From Polytrichum commune (taxonomy: Eukaryota; Streptophyta; Polytrichopsida; Polytrichales; Polytrichaceae), in contig OX485806.1 in assembly GCA_950295325.1 (NCBI GenBank), forward strand, positions 52,573,169 to 52,633,168: a DNA stretch of 60,000 bases, read 5' to 3'. Below are positions 11,343 to 22,859 of the stretch, one piece after another. The notes below the pieces were generated by a model. It made no database searches. It saw only the letters and a program-made list of their open reading frames with translations, and was not told the DNA's origin. The position numbers and the translations under genes were made by a program. Position 1 is the stretch's first letter, and every line of letters starts with the position of its first letter.

Positions 11343-11451
11343 TTCGCGAACGACCGCTCATAAATATACGTGTAGCCGCGCTCACGAACGAGCGCTCGTA
11401 AATGATGCGCACCGCCCCCGCAGCCTTCATTCACGAACGCTCGTTCGCAAG
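11343..11451. repeat. Three degenerate 22-bp palindromes upstream of the HAD block
   Basis: Copies lie at 11343-11364, 11381-11402 and 11430-11451, with two to four arm mismatches each (for example TTCACGAACG / CGTTCGCAAG). They are the last members of the family that I could find going rightward. The divergence suggests these copies are older. Confidence 0.75.
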
Positions 11452-11565
11452 TGTGCCCTTGAGCACATTTTCCTTGCGCTCTCCTCACTTCCTCGTCTTT
11501 CCCCATAATGCATCGTCTTCATTTTCTACGAAAAATTTCATTATTGGATCATAGCATTAAACTAG

Positions 11566-13440
11566 TCGAGTTGTTCATCACAAGACCCCCCGGAGATAGG
11601 TCGCAACCCCTCGACCAGTGGACCTCCCACCCGGCACAAACCTTTCATCGTTTTTGACCTCAACGGGGTGTTGTGTCACACCCAACACATCCCAAGGGTC
11701 CCCATGCGTCCCTTCTGTCACCCCGACGAAAGGGACTACGACGGCGAGCTCGACACCCTCATTAACCGCAAGGTTGTCCGCGCCCGTCCCGGCTTGCGGG
11801 ACTTCCTTCGCGAGGTGGTCGAGTTCGCTCACGTCATTGTGTGGAGCTCCATGGTCATGGAGAACACGGAGCCCATCGTGGACTTCTTGTTCCGTGATCT
11901 CCCGAGCCCTTGCCTCGTCCTCGGCCAAGAGGACTGCGACGAGCTGCTCGACGGGAAAGGTCAACCGGTGCCCAAGTTTGGCGGTCGGGGCGGAGGACAA
12001 CAATTCCTCAAGGTCCTTCGCTCCAGACTCTGGCGAGGCGTCCCCCGTCTGCAAGGGACGCCGCACGGGTGGTGGCCGACTCCAGAGAACACCGTCCTCA
12101 TCAACGACAGCCCCACCAAGAGCATCTTGAACCCCCCGGGCAACGTCATCTTCCCGGACACTTGGACCGGCGATAGGCAAGACACATTTTTGGTCGATAG
12201 GCTAGCCCCCTACCTTAGAAGGCTCGTGCTCCACGCCGGTAGCATCCCATTTTTTGTTAGGTCCAACCCCTTCGGCAATGCGGCACTAAGCCCCTGCGAT
12301 AATGTACTCAAGAGCATCATGAGGCTTGCCAAACTCAATAAATTGATTTGAAATGCCTCCATGTCTTTGCTTTGTATCATGTGGTTCACATTTACTAATG
12401 TTTGCTTCGTTTTTGGATGTCTTTTGTTGTTGTGATTGTTCTTGTTCTTGTTCTTGCCCACAGTCTGCCCCCATATGCAACGCCCCTGTGGTCGACGGCT
12501 CTTCCCGTCCCCTCTCGCCCATTGCTTCCCCTTCCCGCGCCGTCACGGACTTCCAAATGCCATCCCTCTACCAGTTCTCGGCGGTGGACGCGGCCTCGGC
12601 AGTGGATTACTCCCGCGACATCGGCATCGACGACGGCGTCGTCAACAGCCCGCCCCCCGCACTTGTCGCCCGCGCCTACGCCCCGTCGCCCTCCCCCCTC
12701 TCCAAGGAGAAACGGACACTCGTTCGTTTGGGGCACCTCTCGCCCTCTAAGGACGACGGCGTCACTCATCGCGGGCCGAGCCAACGTCTCCGCATGGAAG
12801 GCCCCCGTTGCCACACCTCCCCCGCCGACTCCGTTCCTCCCCCCGCAACGTCCTCCGCGATCGTGGGCCCTCCACTCCTCGACTCCCCCCCGCCACTCAC
12901 CAATGCAATAGTTCCATCGGCTCCGGATGCTCCCGTCGACGCCCCCCTCGTTCCCACCGCCCCCGCATGGGCGTCCCCAAATCCAAGGTGCAAACCCTCA
13001 ACCCTAATCCCCTTTCCCGCTTTTGCTTTCCTTTTCTTGCGTGTGCGTGCCGCTATCTTTACGAGCGCCCACCCCAAACCGCTCTCATTATTTTCCCCAC
13101 TCCGTTCTTATTCTTATCTTCCTATGACGTTGTTTCGCAGGTGGCTACCCGCTCGCTTGGTGCCCGGCCCTCCTCCACGTCTTCCTTGGATAGGCACGCC
13201 CTCAAGGCCGCATCATCCGAGTCCGATCGTTGTTTGGCCCTCCGCCGTAGCGCAAGGCGTTCCCTCATGCAAACGCACTCGTATTCCACTCACAATACCA
13301 CTCCGTACAATTCGGGAGCGCGTCCGGAAATTTGGAAGAACGGCACTTATTCCGGGTCCGTCAACAAAAACGGTTATAGCCGCGGGCCGGAGATTTTCAA
13401 AGCCATGGAGGCTGCCAAAAAAATTAGTGGGTCGGACTAG
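11566..13440 (+). CDS. FCP1/NIF-type HAD phosphatase domain protein, 5' end uncertain
   Basis: The exon from about 11566 (preceded by TAG, a possible acceptor) to 12351 reads as a haloacid-dehalogenase phosphatase of the FCP1/SCP (NLI-interacting factor) family. Motif I is FDLNGVLC near residue 31, and motif IV is LINDSPTKS followed by NPPGNVIFP, as in that family. Known members dephosphorylate serines such as those of the RNA polymerase II tail. Here the second Asp of motif I is Asn and the DD of motif IV is ND, so activity may be altered or lost. A GC3-rich, Ser/Pro-rich exon follows from 12464 (acceptor TTGCCCACAG). It can be joined in frame by a weak donor at 12304; otherwise the first part ends at 12351. 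The last exon ends at 13440. An intron at 12988-13193 keeps frame, while one ending at 13140 does not. No ATG precedes motif I in the exon, so an upstream exon exists, perhaps that of the 4078-11139 gene. Confidence 0.6.
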
Positions 13441-14400
13441 TGGGACTAGAAGCGTACTAGTGGGACGGACTCCCTAAATGGGCTTAGGTGTAGAACATAT
13501 TAGTGTTTGCTTTCTATTATATTCCAAGTTACTCAAGACATTGATGGTATTTCCATTATAACTGTATTTCAATCCCAATTAATTCATTCAACTTCCAATC
13601 ATTATCCGCATTTTTCCTTCCATTCATAACGTTCTCTCATTTCATAAGCTACTATTTTCATGTATGCCTCACATTTTTGGTCACTTTGATGTTTTTTTAC
13701 TAATAATAGTATCCAAAATTATACATATGGGATTTTGGGTCGTCATTAATGGTTCAAATTTGAAAAGTGCATCCTTAAATAGTCTCATAATCAACAAAAA
13801 GTCTCCAATTACCGAATATAGTGTTCAATTAGTAGAGGGTTCAAGGTGGAACAGCTTGGACAATGCTACAACAATCATGACAGTTGCTTTTCAATCCAAG
13901 GATAATGTTAATTGTTTTAACTTCTTTGGATGGGAGGGGGGGTTTTGATGCGATTTTCTGGTCTTCGGTGGTGGTGGTTTCATTTACCTTCACATCCTCT
14001 TGATTTACTTCCGATGGCTACGAGTAGGATGTTGTGGTTGCAACTGTTGCTAAGTCAAGAGAATTCAAGGGGTTGGTAGTTTGGTTCCTATAGAGGAGGA
14101 AAGAAGATTGAGGTTCCAAGAAAAGATTGGAGAACATTAAATTAATAATATGGAAATTTAGCAAGAAACCATTTAGATTAAGGTAGGTTGGCTAAAGGTG
14201 TTTTATCCTTGGGGTAAAACTCTTGGGCAAGTTAAAAACCAAAGGGATAAAAGGGAAATGCCCTTTATCCGAATTGGAAGTGTGAAAGTAGTGGGCTAGT
14301 AAGTAGGTACGTTAAGTTAGAAACAACTAATTCAAGCAAGAAAAAGTCAAGCGGCGGCAAAAAAATAATAATTCCGGAAGCGGCCAATAAATAAAAGAAA
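13441..14400. other. Spacer after the HAD gene
   Basis: AT-rich, with no supported gene. An open stretch at 13664-13948 lacks coding bias and recognisable motifs. The rightmost part may include the worn end of LTR copy B, but I could not align it to the expected terminus. Confidence 0.4.
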
Positions 14401-14999
14401 GTGACAACTACGAAAGTAAGGAATCTTGCCAACTAGGGCAAGGGGGTCATGTTGCTTCCCTTACTAACAAAAAATGAAGTTCAAATGGAAATGGAAAAAT
14501 CTTTCTAAGGGCTTGAGCAAGTGGGGTGTGAGGTGGCATCCCTCCCCCCATTCACCACCGAGGGCTTCGTTGCCACCATTAAAGAAACAAAACCCCTCGG
14601 TGAACGGAAGGGGCCCAACCCTTCATTTGAAGGGTGATAAAAATCCCCTCTTCTCCTTTCAATCCTCTCTCCGAATTTTTATTTTAGCATGGCGAAGTCC
14701 TCGAGAATTTTAATTAAAAGGAGAAAATATTATCATTCATTTAATATAGATATAAGTTAGAATTCTTATAATTAAAACTTTAAAAAAAAGATAGTGTGTT
14801 TTTTAACATACCCTTAAGTAACTGTATCACTTTCAATCGAGGGTAGTGGACACACAAATTATAATTTGGCCTTTAGATTTTGAGTGAATCTAGCCCTTTA
14901 TGCTAGATTTTCAAAAAATCTAAGCTTGTTAGAATCAAAGTTAGAACGCAAAAGTTATGAGTGTTTCAATGAAAGTATCTCAGCTACCACCCAATTTAC

Positions 15000-16990
15000 A
15001 AGCGCTGATGGACGTCGTGGGTCGTTCCTTTGTAATTAGCTAAGAAGACTCACGATGAGACATCATGTAAATTTATATTCGCTTGAGAACTACCGTGTCT
15101 CATTAATATGTTTGGTCTTGAATTAGTAATCTCTCTCTTCTCTTTATTATATGAATATAATTATTGGTGTGAACACAATCTCATTATCATATATTCTCAC
15201 TCTCAATGTAAGGCATTATTGATAATAAGAACAATTAGATTAGAAAAGGTTTCAAGAGGTATAACAACATCGTTGATAACAATATAATTTTCTATAGGTT
15301 ATATAAGTCTTCAAGGAGTTAAGTTCGTAGTTCATAAACATCAATTACATATTTTATAATATTACTCCATAAATTATAATAATAAGAAAGATATTGTATT
15401 CTTGAGTCTTCATTTTTAAGCTTAAGTGTTACTACTTATAGTATTGTAACTTTGATATGTGTAACATATAGTAGTTATAATCTTATATCCAAAACAATAT
15501 TGATTGTTTTGCAATGTCACGTTTTTACTTCAAAGTGTTTCTTGATGATGAGAGTAATTATAACTCTCTTGAGTTTGCTCAAGAGAGAGAACTCTTCTCT
15601 TTGATAGTTAATCCTTCACTTGTAATGACATCCAATAACTCACAAGAATCTTAAAGGTAAGAAGTTTCAATAACACTTGTTGTGAGTAGTTAATCAATCA
15701 ATCTTTGTTATGTTAGTATCAATAATATCTTTGTCAATATCCTTACAATTTACTTAAAGAATTGAATATGAGTATGCATAAGTCACATAATATATATAGG
15801 TAGTTTATATTGAGAAGTTTATCTTAATTTATCGTATTTCTTTCTTAGTAATATTTAAGAAGTCTTACTCTCAATTTAATTGAAATATGCATGCAATTCT
15901 TATCAACTCAATTTTAATCATTCTATCATTTTATATTTGGATAATTCCCTTTTGAAAAGTTCAATGATAACTTCCACTTTTAAGAGACAATCTTGTTTCC
16001 TTCATTCACGTTGTATAAATTGACGTTTGCTTCATCATAACAACATCCCTCAAAGTTCCATTGATTCTCCGAATATCCTTAAGCACTTTATTCTCACCCT
16101 CACACCAATCTTTTGAGTTTTTGCTCAAAATAGTCTACTCTTCTCTCGGTTATTCAATCACTTAAGTTCCAAGTACCGCTTAACAACTTGTAAGTCCAAT
16201 TGAGAGTGAGAGAGATAGATCACACATATTTGTGGAAAAGATAGTATATTGCAAAAGTACTCCGAGAGGAGAGATACAAATTTATTTTCAAGAGGTTTTG
16301 ACACTCAATCTTAAGATAACTTCGTCGTATTGAAATGAGGTGTAGTCTCCTAAAATTGCTCCCTTTATATAGTATTTTCTTCCTAACCCAAAATCTATAT
16401 TTAAAATGGTTGTTAACTTCACTTCCCTAGATAACTATCTATCTCCGACATAGGTAGATGATACCTATCATAAACGGTTATAACCGTTCTAACACTCTAA
16501 TGTTCGTATTTCTAAGATTCCACTATATCTTTGTCGTGGCGACATTACAAATTTTTTTTAATTAATGAAATCTTCATATTTGATTGATTCAAATTCAATG
16601 ATTTGTACTTTCAATAATACTAGTAGAATGAACCATATTCCTATATACTCCTTAATACTTCTATATACTCCTCGTAATTGCTTAATATTCTTCTTTCATA
16701 ATTGTCCTTGACAAAATTTCATGTACTTATACTAATGGAATGTAATTCTAGTTCTATATGCTTCAAAATATCCCTATATACCCCTATACACTCCTATATA
16801 CTCCTCATATATATCCTTTCATTTTTACATAATAGTCTCTATCTCTAAATTCTAAGTTTTCCTTCACTAAGCCACTGGGGACCTATTACCGTGAATAAGG
16901 GACCCTGTAACCGCGCAACTTCCTTGTAACTCCGTGGAAAATGGGCCTAAACCCGTGGCCGAGATCCTAAACCCGTGGCCAAGAGCTCCG
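15000..16990. other. Gene-free AT-rich block nested in copy B, with TATA-like site
   Basis: No ORF of note. It interrupts the alignment between copies A and B and so is probably a later insertion. On the minus strand at 16361-16372 there is CTATATAAAGGG, a good TATA box, which together with the lack of coding suggests a solo LTR of another family. Ends and target duplication were not found. Confidence 0.35.
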
Positions 16991-17132
16991 ACTCTCTTCG
17001 GCGTTCTTCGGCATTCTTCTTCGTGGATTCTCTTGGATTAGTTCGAGTCCTTGGTGATTAAGTGCCGTTAGGCACTTACTTCTTTTGATTTTGTTGTTTT
17101 TCTTCTCTTGATAGTGTTGTGAGTCAACAAAC

Positions 17133-17640
17133 GCATAACTAAACGACAAATTGTTCAGTTGCTTTGATGTTTGAGTTTGTGTTATACGTCTTGTTGTTAG
17201 GTTTTAAAACGTGTAAGCTTGCTGAAATCTAAGTTGATGTACTAAAGTTATGAGTAGTTGAATGAAGATGACCTAGCTGCCTCTTAAATTATAAGCGCTA
17301 ACTTTGTAAGCGCATAACTAAAAGACAAATTATTCATATGCTTTGGTATTTAAGCTATAGGTGTTGTTGTTAGCTTTTTGGAATGTGTAAACTTGCTTGA
17401 AATCTAATTTGATGTGTAAAAGTTATAACTGTTTTAATGAAGGTGTTTTAACTGCCTCTTAAAATATAAGAGTTGACTTTGTAAGTTCATATATTTGAGG
17501 GAATACATGTTGTTGCCTTGATATTTAGATGAAATATAGCTCTTGTTGTTAGCTTCCAAAATTATTAACAATTGTTCCAATTGAAGCTTCTGAGCAAAAG
17601 TTGTGGCCATTTAAGCAAAGGGGTGTCTGTTGCCTTACTA
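17133..17640. repeat. About three diverged ~170-bp tandem units in copy B
   Basis: Recurring order: CATAACTAAA(C/A)GACAAATT, a TTTGATGTTT-like segment, TTGTTGTTAG, TGTAA(G/A)CTTGCT, then GTTAT(G/A) and TAAGCGCTAAC-like text. Starts lie near 17135, 17308 and 17487. The units are the reverse-strand counterpart of the repeat in copy A. Confidence 0.5.
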
Positions 17641-18839
17641 GAAGAGGTTCGTCCATCCAAGGTTGGCGGTTACGAGTTGGTGTTGTGAGCGGCCGAGCGT
17701 TGGAGTAGGGGTTCCACACCAACCATCGTTATGCTAAGATGGGAGTCGATTGGTAAGCATTTTAACCCTACATCCTTCAATTTAGGAATGGAGGGAGCGC
17801 GGCAATGGAAAAAATCTCACCTCAATCCAACTATCCATGTAAGGCTAGGGGCATCACCCACCTAGCCGCCGAGGGGGATTTCAACTCCCATGTGTGCGGA
17901 GCCTCTCGATTAAGTGTTGTCGTAGTAGTTTTCCATTCATAGCTTGTTCGTGTGTGGTGAAGCCGGGTTAATCACCGGCATGACCACTCTGCATGTTTAT
18001 AGGTAGTAAGGTGGGAATAATGACCCACAGAACCACCATTATGTTGTTGGCCCCAAAGGTTTGAGGTGATGGCTCCGACCCTTGAAGATTGTACAACAAG
18101 TTGAACACACAGATTGCCTTATTCCCCGGTCTCATCAAGTTGAATTTTCGTGGTCAAACCGTGTTAAACTAATTAATAGCCAATAAAATTCGTACAACCC
18201 CCGTGGGCAAAATCAACCATAAACTTAATTCGGAGGATTGATGCTATCCCTCTGGCAGCAAAGATCGGAGGGAGTTAGTATCAATCAACCTTCAATAGAC
18301 CCGCACATGGCCTTGAAGGGTTCGGGTTAAGGCGTGCACCAAATAGGTAGGTGGTGATGCCATAAATTATGAACTTAGTAACATAGGCTTTGTTCAATTA
18401 ACCATAAACTAAGAATGAAGGTTGAGAGGGTGAGACTTAATTAAGGTCCCCCCATTTAGAGAATTTAATATATAAGAAGTAAAAAATTAGATGTGGCCTA
18501 AGGTAAAAGATAAGGTTATTTCATTCATTAGGGTTAGGTTGCCTTGATCCCAAGGCTGGTGCGTCTGCACGTAGACTAGGATAAATTAGGTATTAGGTTA
18601 GGGAAATTGATAATTACCTTAGGCACTTAAAATCTAGGCACAATCTATCGGAAGGATACGACGCAATTATCAAATCCCTCCACAAACCCAAAACACTCAT
18701 TAAATATCATAACATCCAAGTTTGGCTTGGGCACCTACCAAGGCAGGCCACCCTCACCGAAGGGCTTGTGTGGTACTTTTAGGCTCCCTCGGAGGGGGTT
18801 GTCTAAAAACACCACATTGCCAAAATTGTAAGACTATCT

Positions 18840-21530
18840 ATCATCTTGTAAAACTTTATAAGGAGCACGACAAGTAACGTGACGCATACCTCACACATGT
18901 GAAGCACATGAAAATACTATATGCTGAAACGATGACATATTTATTTGGTGATATAAAATCTCATACCATCTTTGTTGACACGAAACCTAATATTTTGAAT
19001 GTTTCTTTGTTAGTGATTAGTGTTAACACCGACACTATTTTTGTGATAGAAAATATTTTCCGCATCTAGATCATGTGATGACAAAACATATCACCACCAT
19101 CTCTAATAGCCATTTGATATCATACCACATTGGTCAAGCATGTCTTATTATGCCTGGAGGTATATGCATATGTGTTTCTAGAGTTGTTTAATCACTTAGG
19201 CCCATAAGAAATTTATTGAGTTTCCAAGACATTCAACGCAACGATTTTCACCTTCATACATCAGAAGAAAACAATAAAGAGTTGTTACAAATTTGGATCA
19301 TGATGGATGTCCAATTAAGAATTTTTCTGGCATCCTCTTTAGGCCTATATATTTTTCTTTTAATTTGTTTGTCGGAGGCGGAGGTTACTGAGCACATGAG
19401 ACATCCAAAAATTTCAATGATGAGGCAATTTTTAAAGCACAAAATGACACAAATTTCAAGTGTTGAATTTGTTGAAATGTATGAAACCTTGTGAATTTTG
19501 TGCTTTGGAAAATTTTATTAGTCAACCTCACAAATAGAAATTGCCATATGAACTTCCAGTGATGCTTCAAAGAATTTAAGGAAATATTTTTGGTCTGATA
19601 GATTTACCATGCGGACCGTTTAGATTTTTTTTCCTTGATTGACGCATGCACAAAATGGTTACATGCCTCTTTAATAGCTAGTAATAATCTAGTTTTTCCT
19701 AGATTATTGGCACAAATTATACAACTTTGGATTAGATTTTTAGATCACATGATTCAGTCTATAGGCTTAGATGGTGGAGGAGAATTTAAGTCTCAAGCAT
19801 TTAGAACATATTGTGAATCAACTGGAATATCATGAGAACACTCATTATCATGTATTCATGAGACAAATGGTCTAACAAAAAATTTAATAAATGGTTACAG
19901 TTAATTACTAGAATATTATTTATAAGATCTAATCTTCTTATTTCATCATGGGATTAGGCTATCCTACATGGAAGAACATTAACTCGTTTAAGAATCTCCT
20001 CACTTGAATTCATTACACCTATAGAATAAGTGTTTGGACAAATACCTAGCATAAAACACGTAGAATTTTTGGTTGTAAGATACTAGTGGCAAATTTTCTC
20101 CCACATAGAACTAAAATGGGTTCTTGTAGCAAAGAGAGGATATATGTTGGGTGTGAAACATCTAGCATTATTAGATACTTAGATCCTCCAATTAGAAATT
20201 TATTAAGAGGAAGATTTGTTGATTGTTTTTTCGAGGAGGAAAAATTTCCATATTTGGTAGGACAGTCAGATTCATGTACATTTTGAGTTTTAATGCTTTA
20301 TATACACCAAACATGTTTTTAATGTCTCATATCCAAGAATTTGAAAAAGAGGTTGAACACATTCTGCATTTGAATCAGTTAGCTGATAGACTACCCAATT
20401 CATTCAATAATGTAGCAAATGCATCTACTTGTCAAAAGAAACCCGCCGATCAAACCACACCCATGAAGAGAGGTCGTGGTAAAGATCTTCAATCTTGCAA
20501 ACGACATACTTAAATATGTGCGGCATGCGAAGGTGTGTTTCCAAGCATTGAGTTGGATGACTTTGAAAGAGAAGCACCGGTTTATTCAACAAAGATTGCA
20601 ATCAATTTTGTGAAGACAAGAAAACTATGGAAGTATACGTTAAGTCTTACAGTTGACAAGAAGTTGCAAACAAGGTTGATGGATGTAAATACCGTGTACT
20701 TGTATGGTAGTTAGGATATTGACATATACATGAGGATCCTTGTGGGATTGGTGGAATTCCAAGACTCTGAAAGACAGCTACAATGCCTTAAACTTAAAAA
20801 ACGCATTGTATGGCCTTAAATATGCCGGTAGGATGTGATACAAACGTCTAAGAGATTTCTTAATAGATCGGGGTTTTTAAAATGATGAGGTTTGTCCATG
20901 TATTTTTATGAAACGGATTGACACAACTCTAGTTATTGTGGTTTCATATGTTGATGACCTCAATATCGTTGGTATGAATGACGCCATCTTTGGCAAAACC
21001 ACCTTTTGCCTTAGCCTACAGGTCAAACACCTTGCAGGATATATTTTTCCACATCAAGGTTTGTATACTTGAAAGTTATTCAAGCGTTTTTCAATGGATG
21101 CGGCACATCCACTAAGTTCCTTGATGGTGGTACGGTGAGTGGATATGAAGAAGGATGAGTTTAAGCCATGTGACGAGGGGGAGGAATGTTTGGAACTTGA
21201 GACTCCATATTTGGAAACAATAAGTGCATTGATGTATTTGGCAAATTGCACCAGACCTGACATTATTTTTGTCGTTAATTTATTGACTAGATTTAATGTT
21301 AAGCTAACAAAACTACATTGGAATGATGTCACACATATCCTACGATACCTCAAGGGCGCTAAGGCTTCAAGATTGTTTTATAAAGTTGGAAATGATAGCA
21401 ACATCAAAGGATACGTGGATGCAGATTATTTCTCCGATCCACATAGAAGAAAATCGCAAACAAATTATGTTTTCCTTGGACAATGAGCAACCATATCTTG
21501 GAAATCAACAAAGCAAAGTCTTGTGAGATT
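18840..21530 (+). pseudogene. Decayed Ty1-copia polyprotein (integrase, RT, RNase H)
   Basis: Pieces appear in the copia order integrase, reverse transcriptase, RNase H. The integrase core is at about 19600-19840 (LIDACTKW, then DGGGEFKSQAF). The conserved region between integrase and RT is at 20090-20290 (RIYVGCETSSIIRYLDP ... GRFVDCFFEE). The RT active site is near 20950 (YVDDLNIVG, still intact). RNase H and its tail are at 21139-21520 (CTRPDIIFVVNLLTRF, GYVDADYFSDPHRRKSQ, then ATISWKSTKQS after a stop). Many stops and frameshifts separate the blocks, so no functional polyprotein can be made. It starts just outside the end of copy B at 18816. LTRs were not located. The reading frames used alternate at least four times. 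Confidence 0.85.
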
Positions 21531-21539
21531 CAACGGAAT

Positions 21540-22370
21540 TGCAAGGATGATCCCTTTGGTACCGTGTACATGAACGAGGAACAACCACTCCCCTTAGCAG
21601 AGTGGATGAAACCCATCTCGCAAGTCCTCCTTCCACCAGTGAGGGTGGCAAAGTAGACCATCCATCTTAGCCTACAAGCCATGGGCTCGCCACCTACCGC
21701 CAAGTTAATATTGCACACTTTCAAACTATGAGATAATTTTTGAAAGCTGTAAAGAGGCGGAGATTTCTTACTGCGAGTTCATTTTTGAAGGCGGGGAAAG
21801 GCGGGGAAAGGTGGAGGACGGCAAGGCAAGGTGCATCCTCACCTCCAAACTTGTCAACCACGGTGGGCGGGTTCACATAGTGTGAACACGCCCCCCGCCG
21901 ACCAACCGGGGGGGGGCACTTGGACTTCCATTAGGCTCAGGACCAAACGGACTTTGATCATGTGCATGCAATCTTTGTTTGTACTCAAAAGAGATTTGCA
22001 ATGGCTAGAGACATTTATGTGGAAGGTGGCATAGGGGCACGGTCGGATTCTCTCACATGTTTCATGGATATCTACATCGAGCCTTTCGGTTTAAACAAAA
22101 TTATGACAATGTTAGATTGTGGTATAGTATAGAGCCCCAACTACTCTTACGGTTTTCTATCAGTCATTTTGTTAGACATAGTTGAATGAAAGGTGGTAAG
22201 AACTTGGGATATTGATTGAATGATGTGCCCAAGTTGGGGATTTTTTTTTGTCTCTCTGTCACAGTATGCGGCATCGGCGGCCGCACCTTATCTGTTGGGC
22301 TTCATCCATTTAGACTTGGATGAATGAATCTTAGATGTGGAGAGGAAGGCTCCTAACTGAGGAGCATCCT
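21540..22370. other. Spacer with short G-rich repeats
   Basis: No supported gene. It contains a GGCGGGGAAA duplicate at about 21790-21812 and a G-run near 21910. The left part may still belong to the copia element but carries no recognisable domain. Confidence 0.4.
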
Positions 22371-22371
22371 C

Positions 22372-22620
22372 TTTGACTTGGCATTGTAATAAATGTCAAG
22401 TTTTTTTCCCCTTTCTTACAATCTTGAATTCTCCCATGGTGGAGTGAGAGATAGCTTGACTCATTGTATACATTTGAAGAGAGAATTAGAGCTCTTGCAA
22501 AGGTTTGACTCTCTTCCTTCTCACTTGGCAAGAATGCTTCATTTTTCTTTTTCTTTTTTTTCATTCTTGAGATATCATGCACAATGGAGGGCGTGAGGAC
22601 AAGGAGTGACAAAGTTGCAG
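22372..22620 (+). pseudogene. Possible BED/C2H2-type zinc-finger fragment
   Basis: The + frame around 22378-22600 reads WHCNKCQVFF, then GGVRDSLTHCIH and ELELLQ, giving a CxxC ... HxxH arrangement resembling the BED finger at the N-terminus of hAT-type transposases. It is short, has no ATG before the finger and no downstream transposase here. It could be a chance pattern. Confidence 0.25.
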
Positions 22621-22859
22621 AGTTTTGAAGCAAAGAACACCGCGGATTTGCGAAGTATTAAGGAGGAAAATGCTTGCTTGTAAATGTCACATCAAGGTAA
22701 ATTATGGTGATGAATATATGAATTGTTCATGTAATTTCTTGTTTTTTGGCCGCTTGCAAGCTTGAATTCATGTCATTGAGTTGTGAAGAATCATTCTTGA
22801 TTCTAATTTAAATACAAATTCATTAAAAAAACTAAAAAATGGAGAGAAAATGAGAGAGG

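Larger units (their letters stand above)
14400..18816 (-). mobile_element. Inverted copy B of the 2.84-kb LTR-like element, with a nested insert
   Basis: The reverse complement from 18816 leftward matches the first ~1.1 kb of copy A: TGTGGTGTTTTTAG start, hairpin, the stretch around CCACGAAA..CAACT, and the phrase GGGGCCAACAACATAAT. Its outermost bases TGTGGT are conserved. Homology returns at about 14400-14700 (around CTTGCCAACT and GGCCCAACCCTT). Between these parts the distance is nearly 2 kb longer than in copy A, so another insertion is nested at roughly 15.0-17.0 kb. The far terminus near 14.0-14.3 kb and the target duplication could not be fixed. Sequence divergence from copy A is visibly high. 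Confidence 0.68.

Noticed and set aside
3539-11451. Palindromes as transcription terminators or as evidence of bacterial DNA
   Set aside because: They lie inside introns and exons of a spliced gene, lack U-tracts, and the neighbourhood is eukaryotic.
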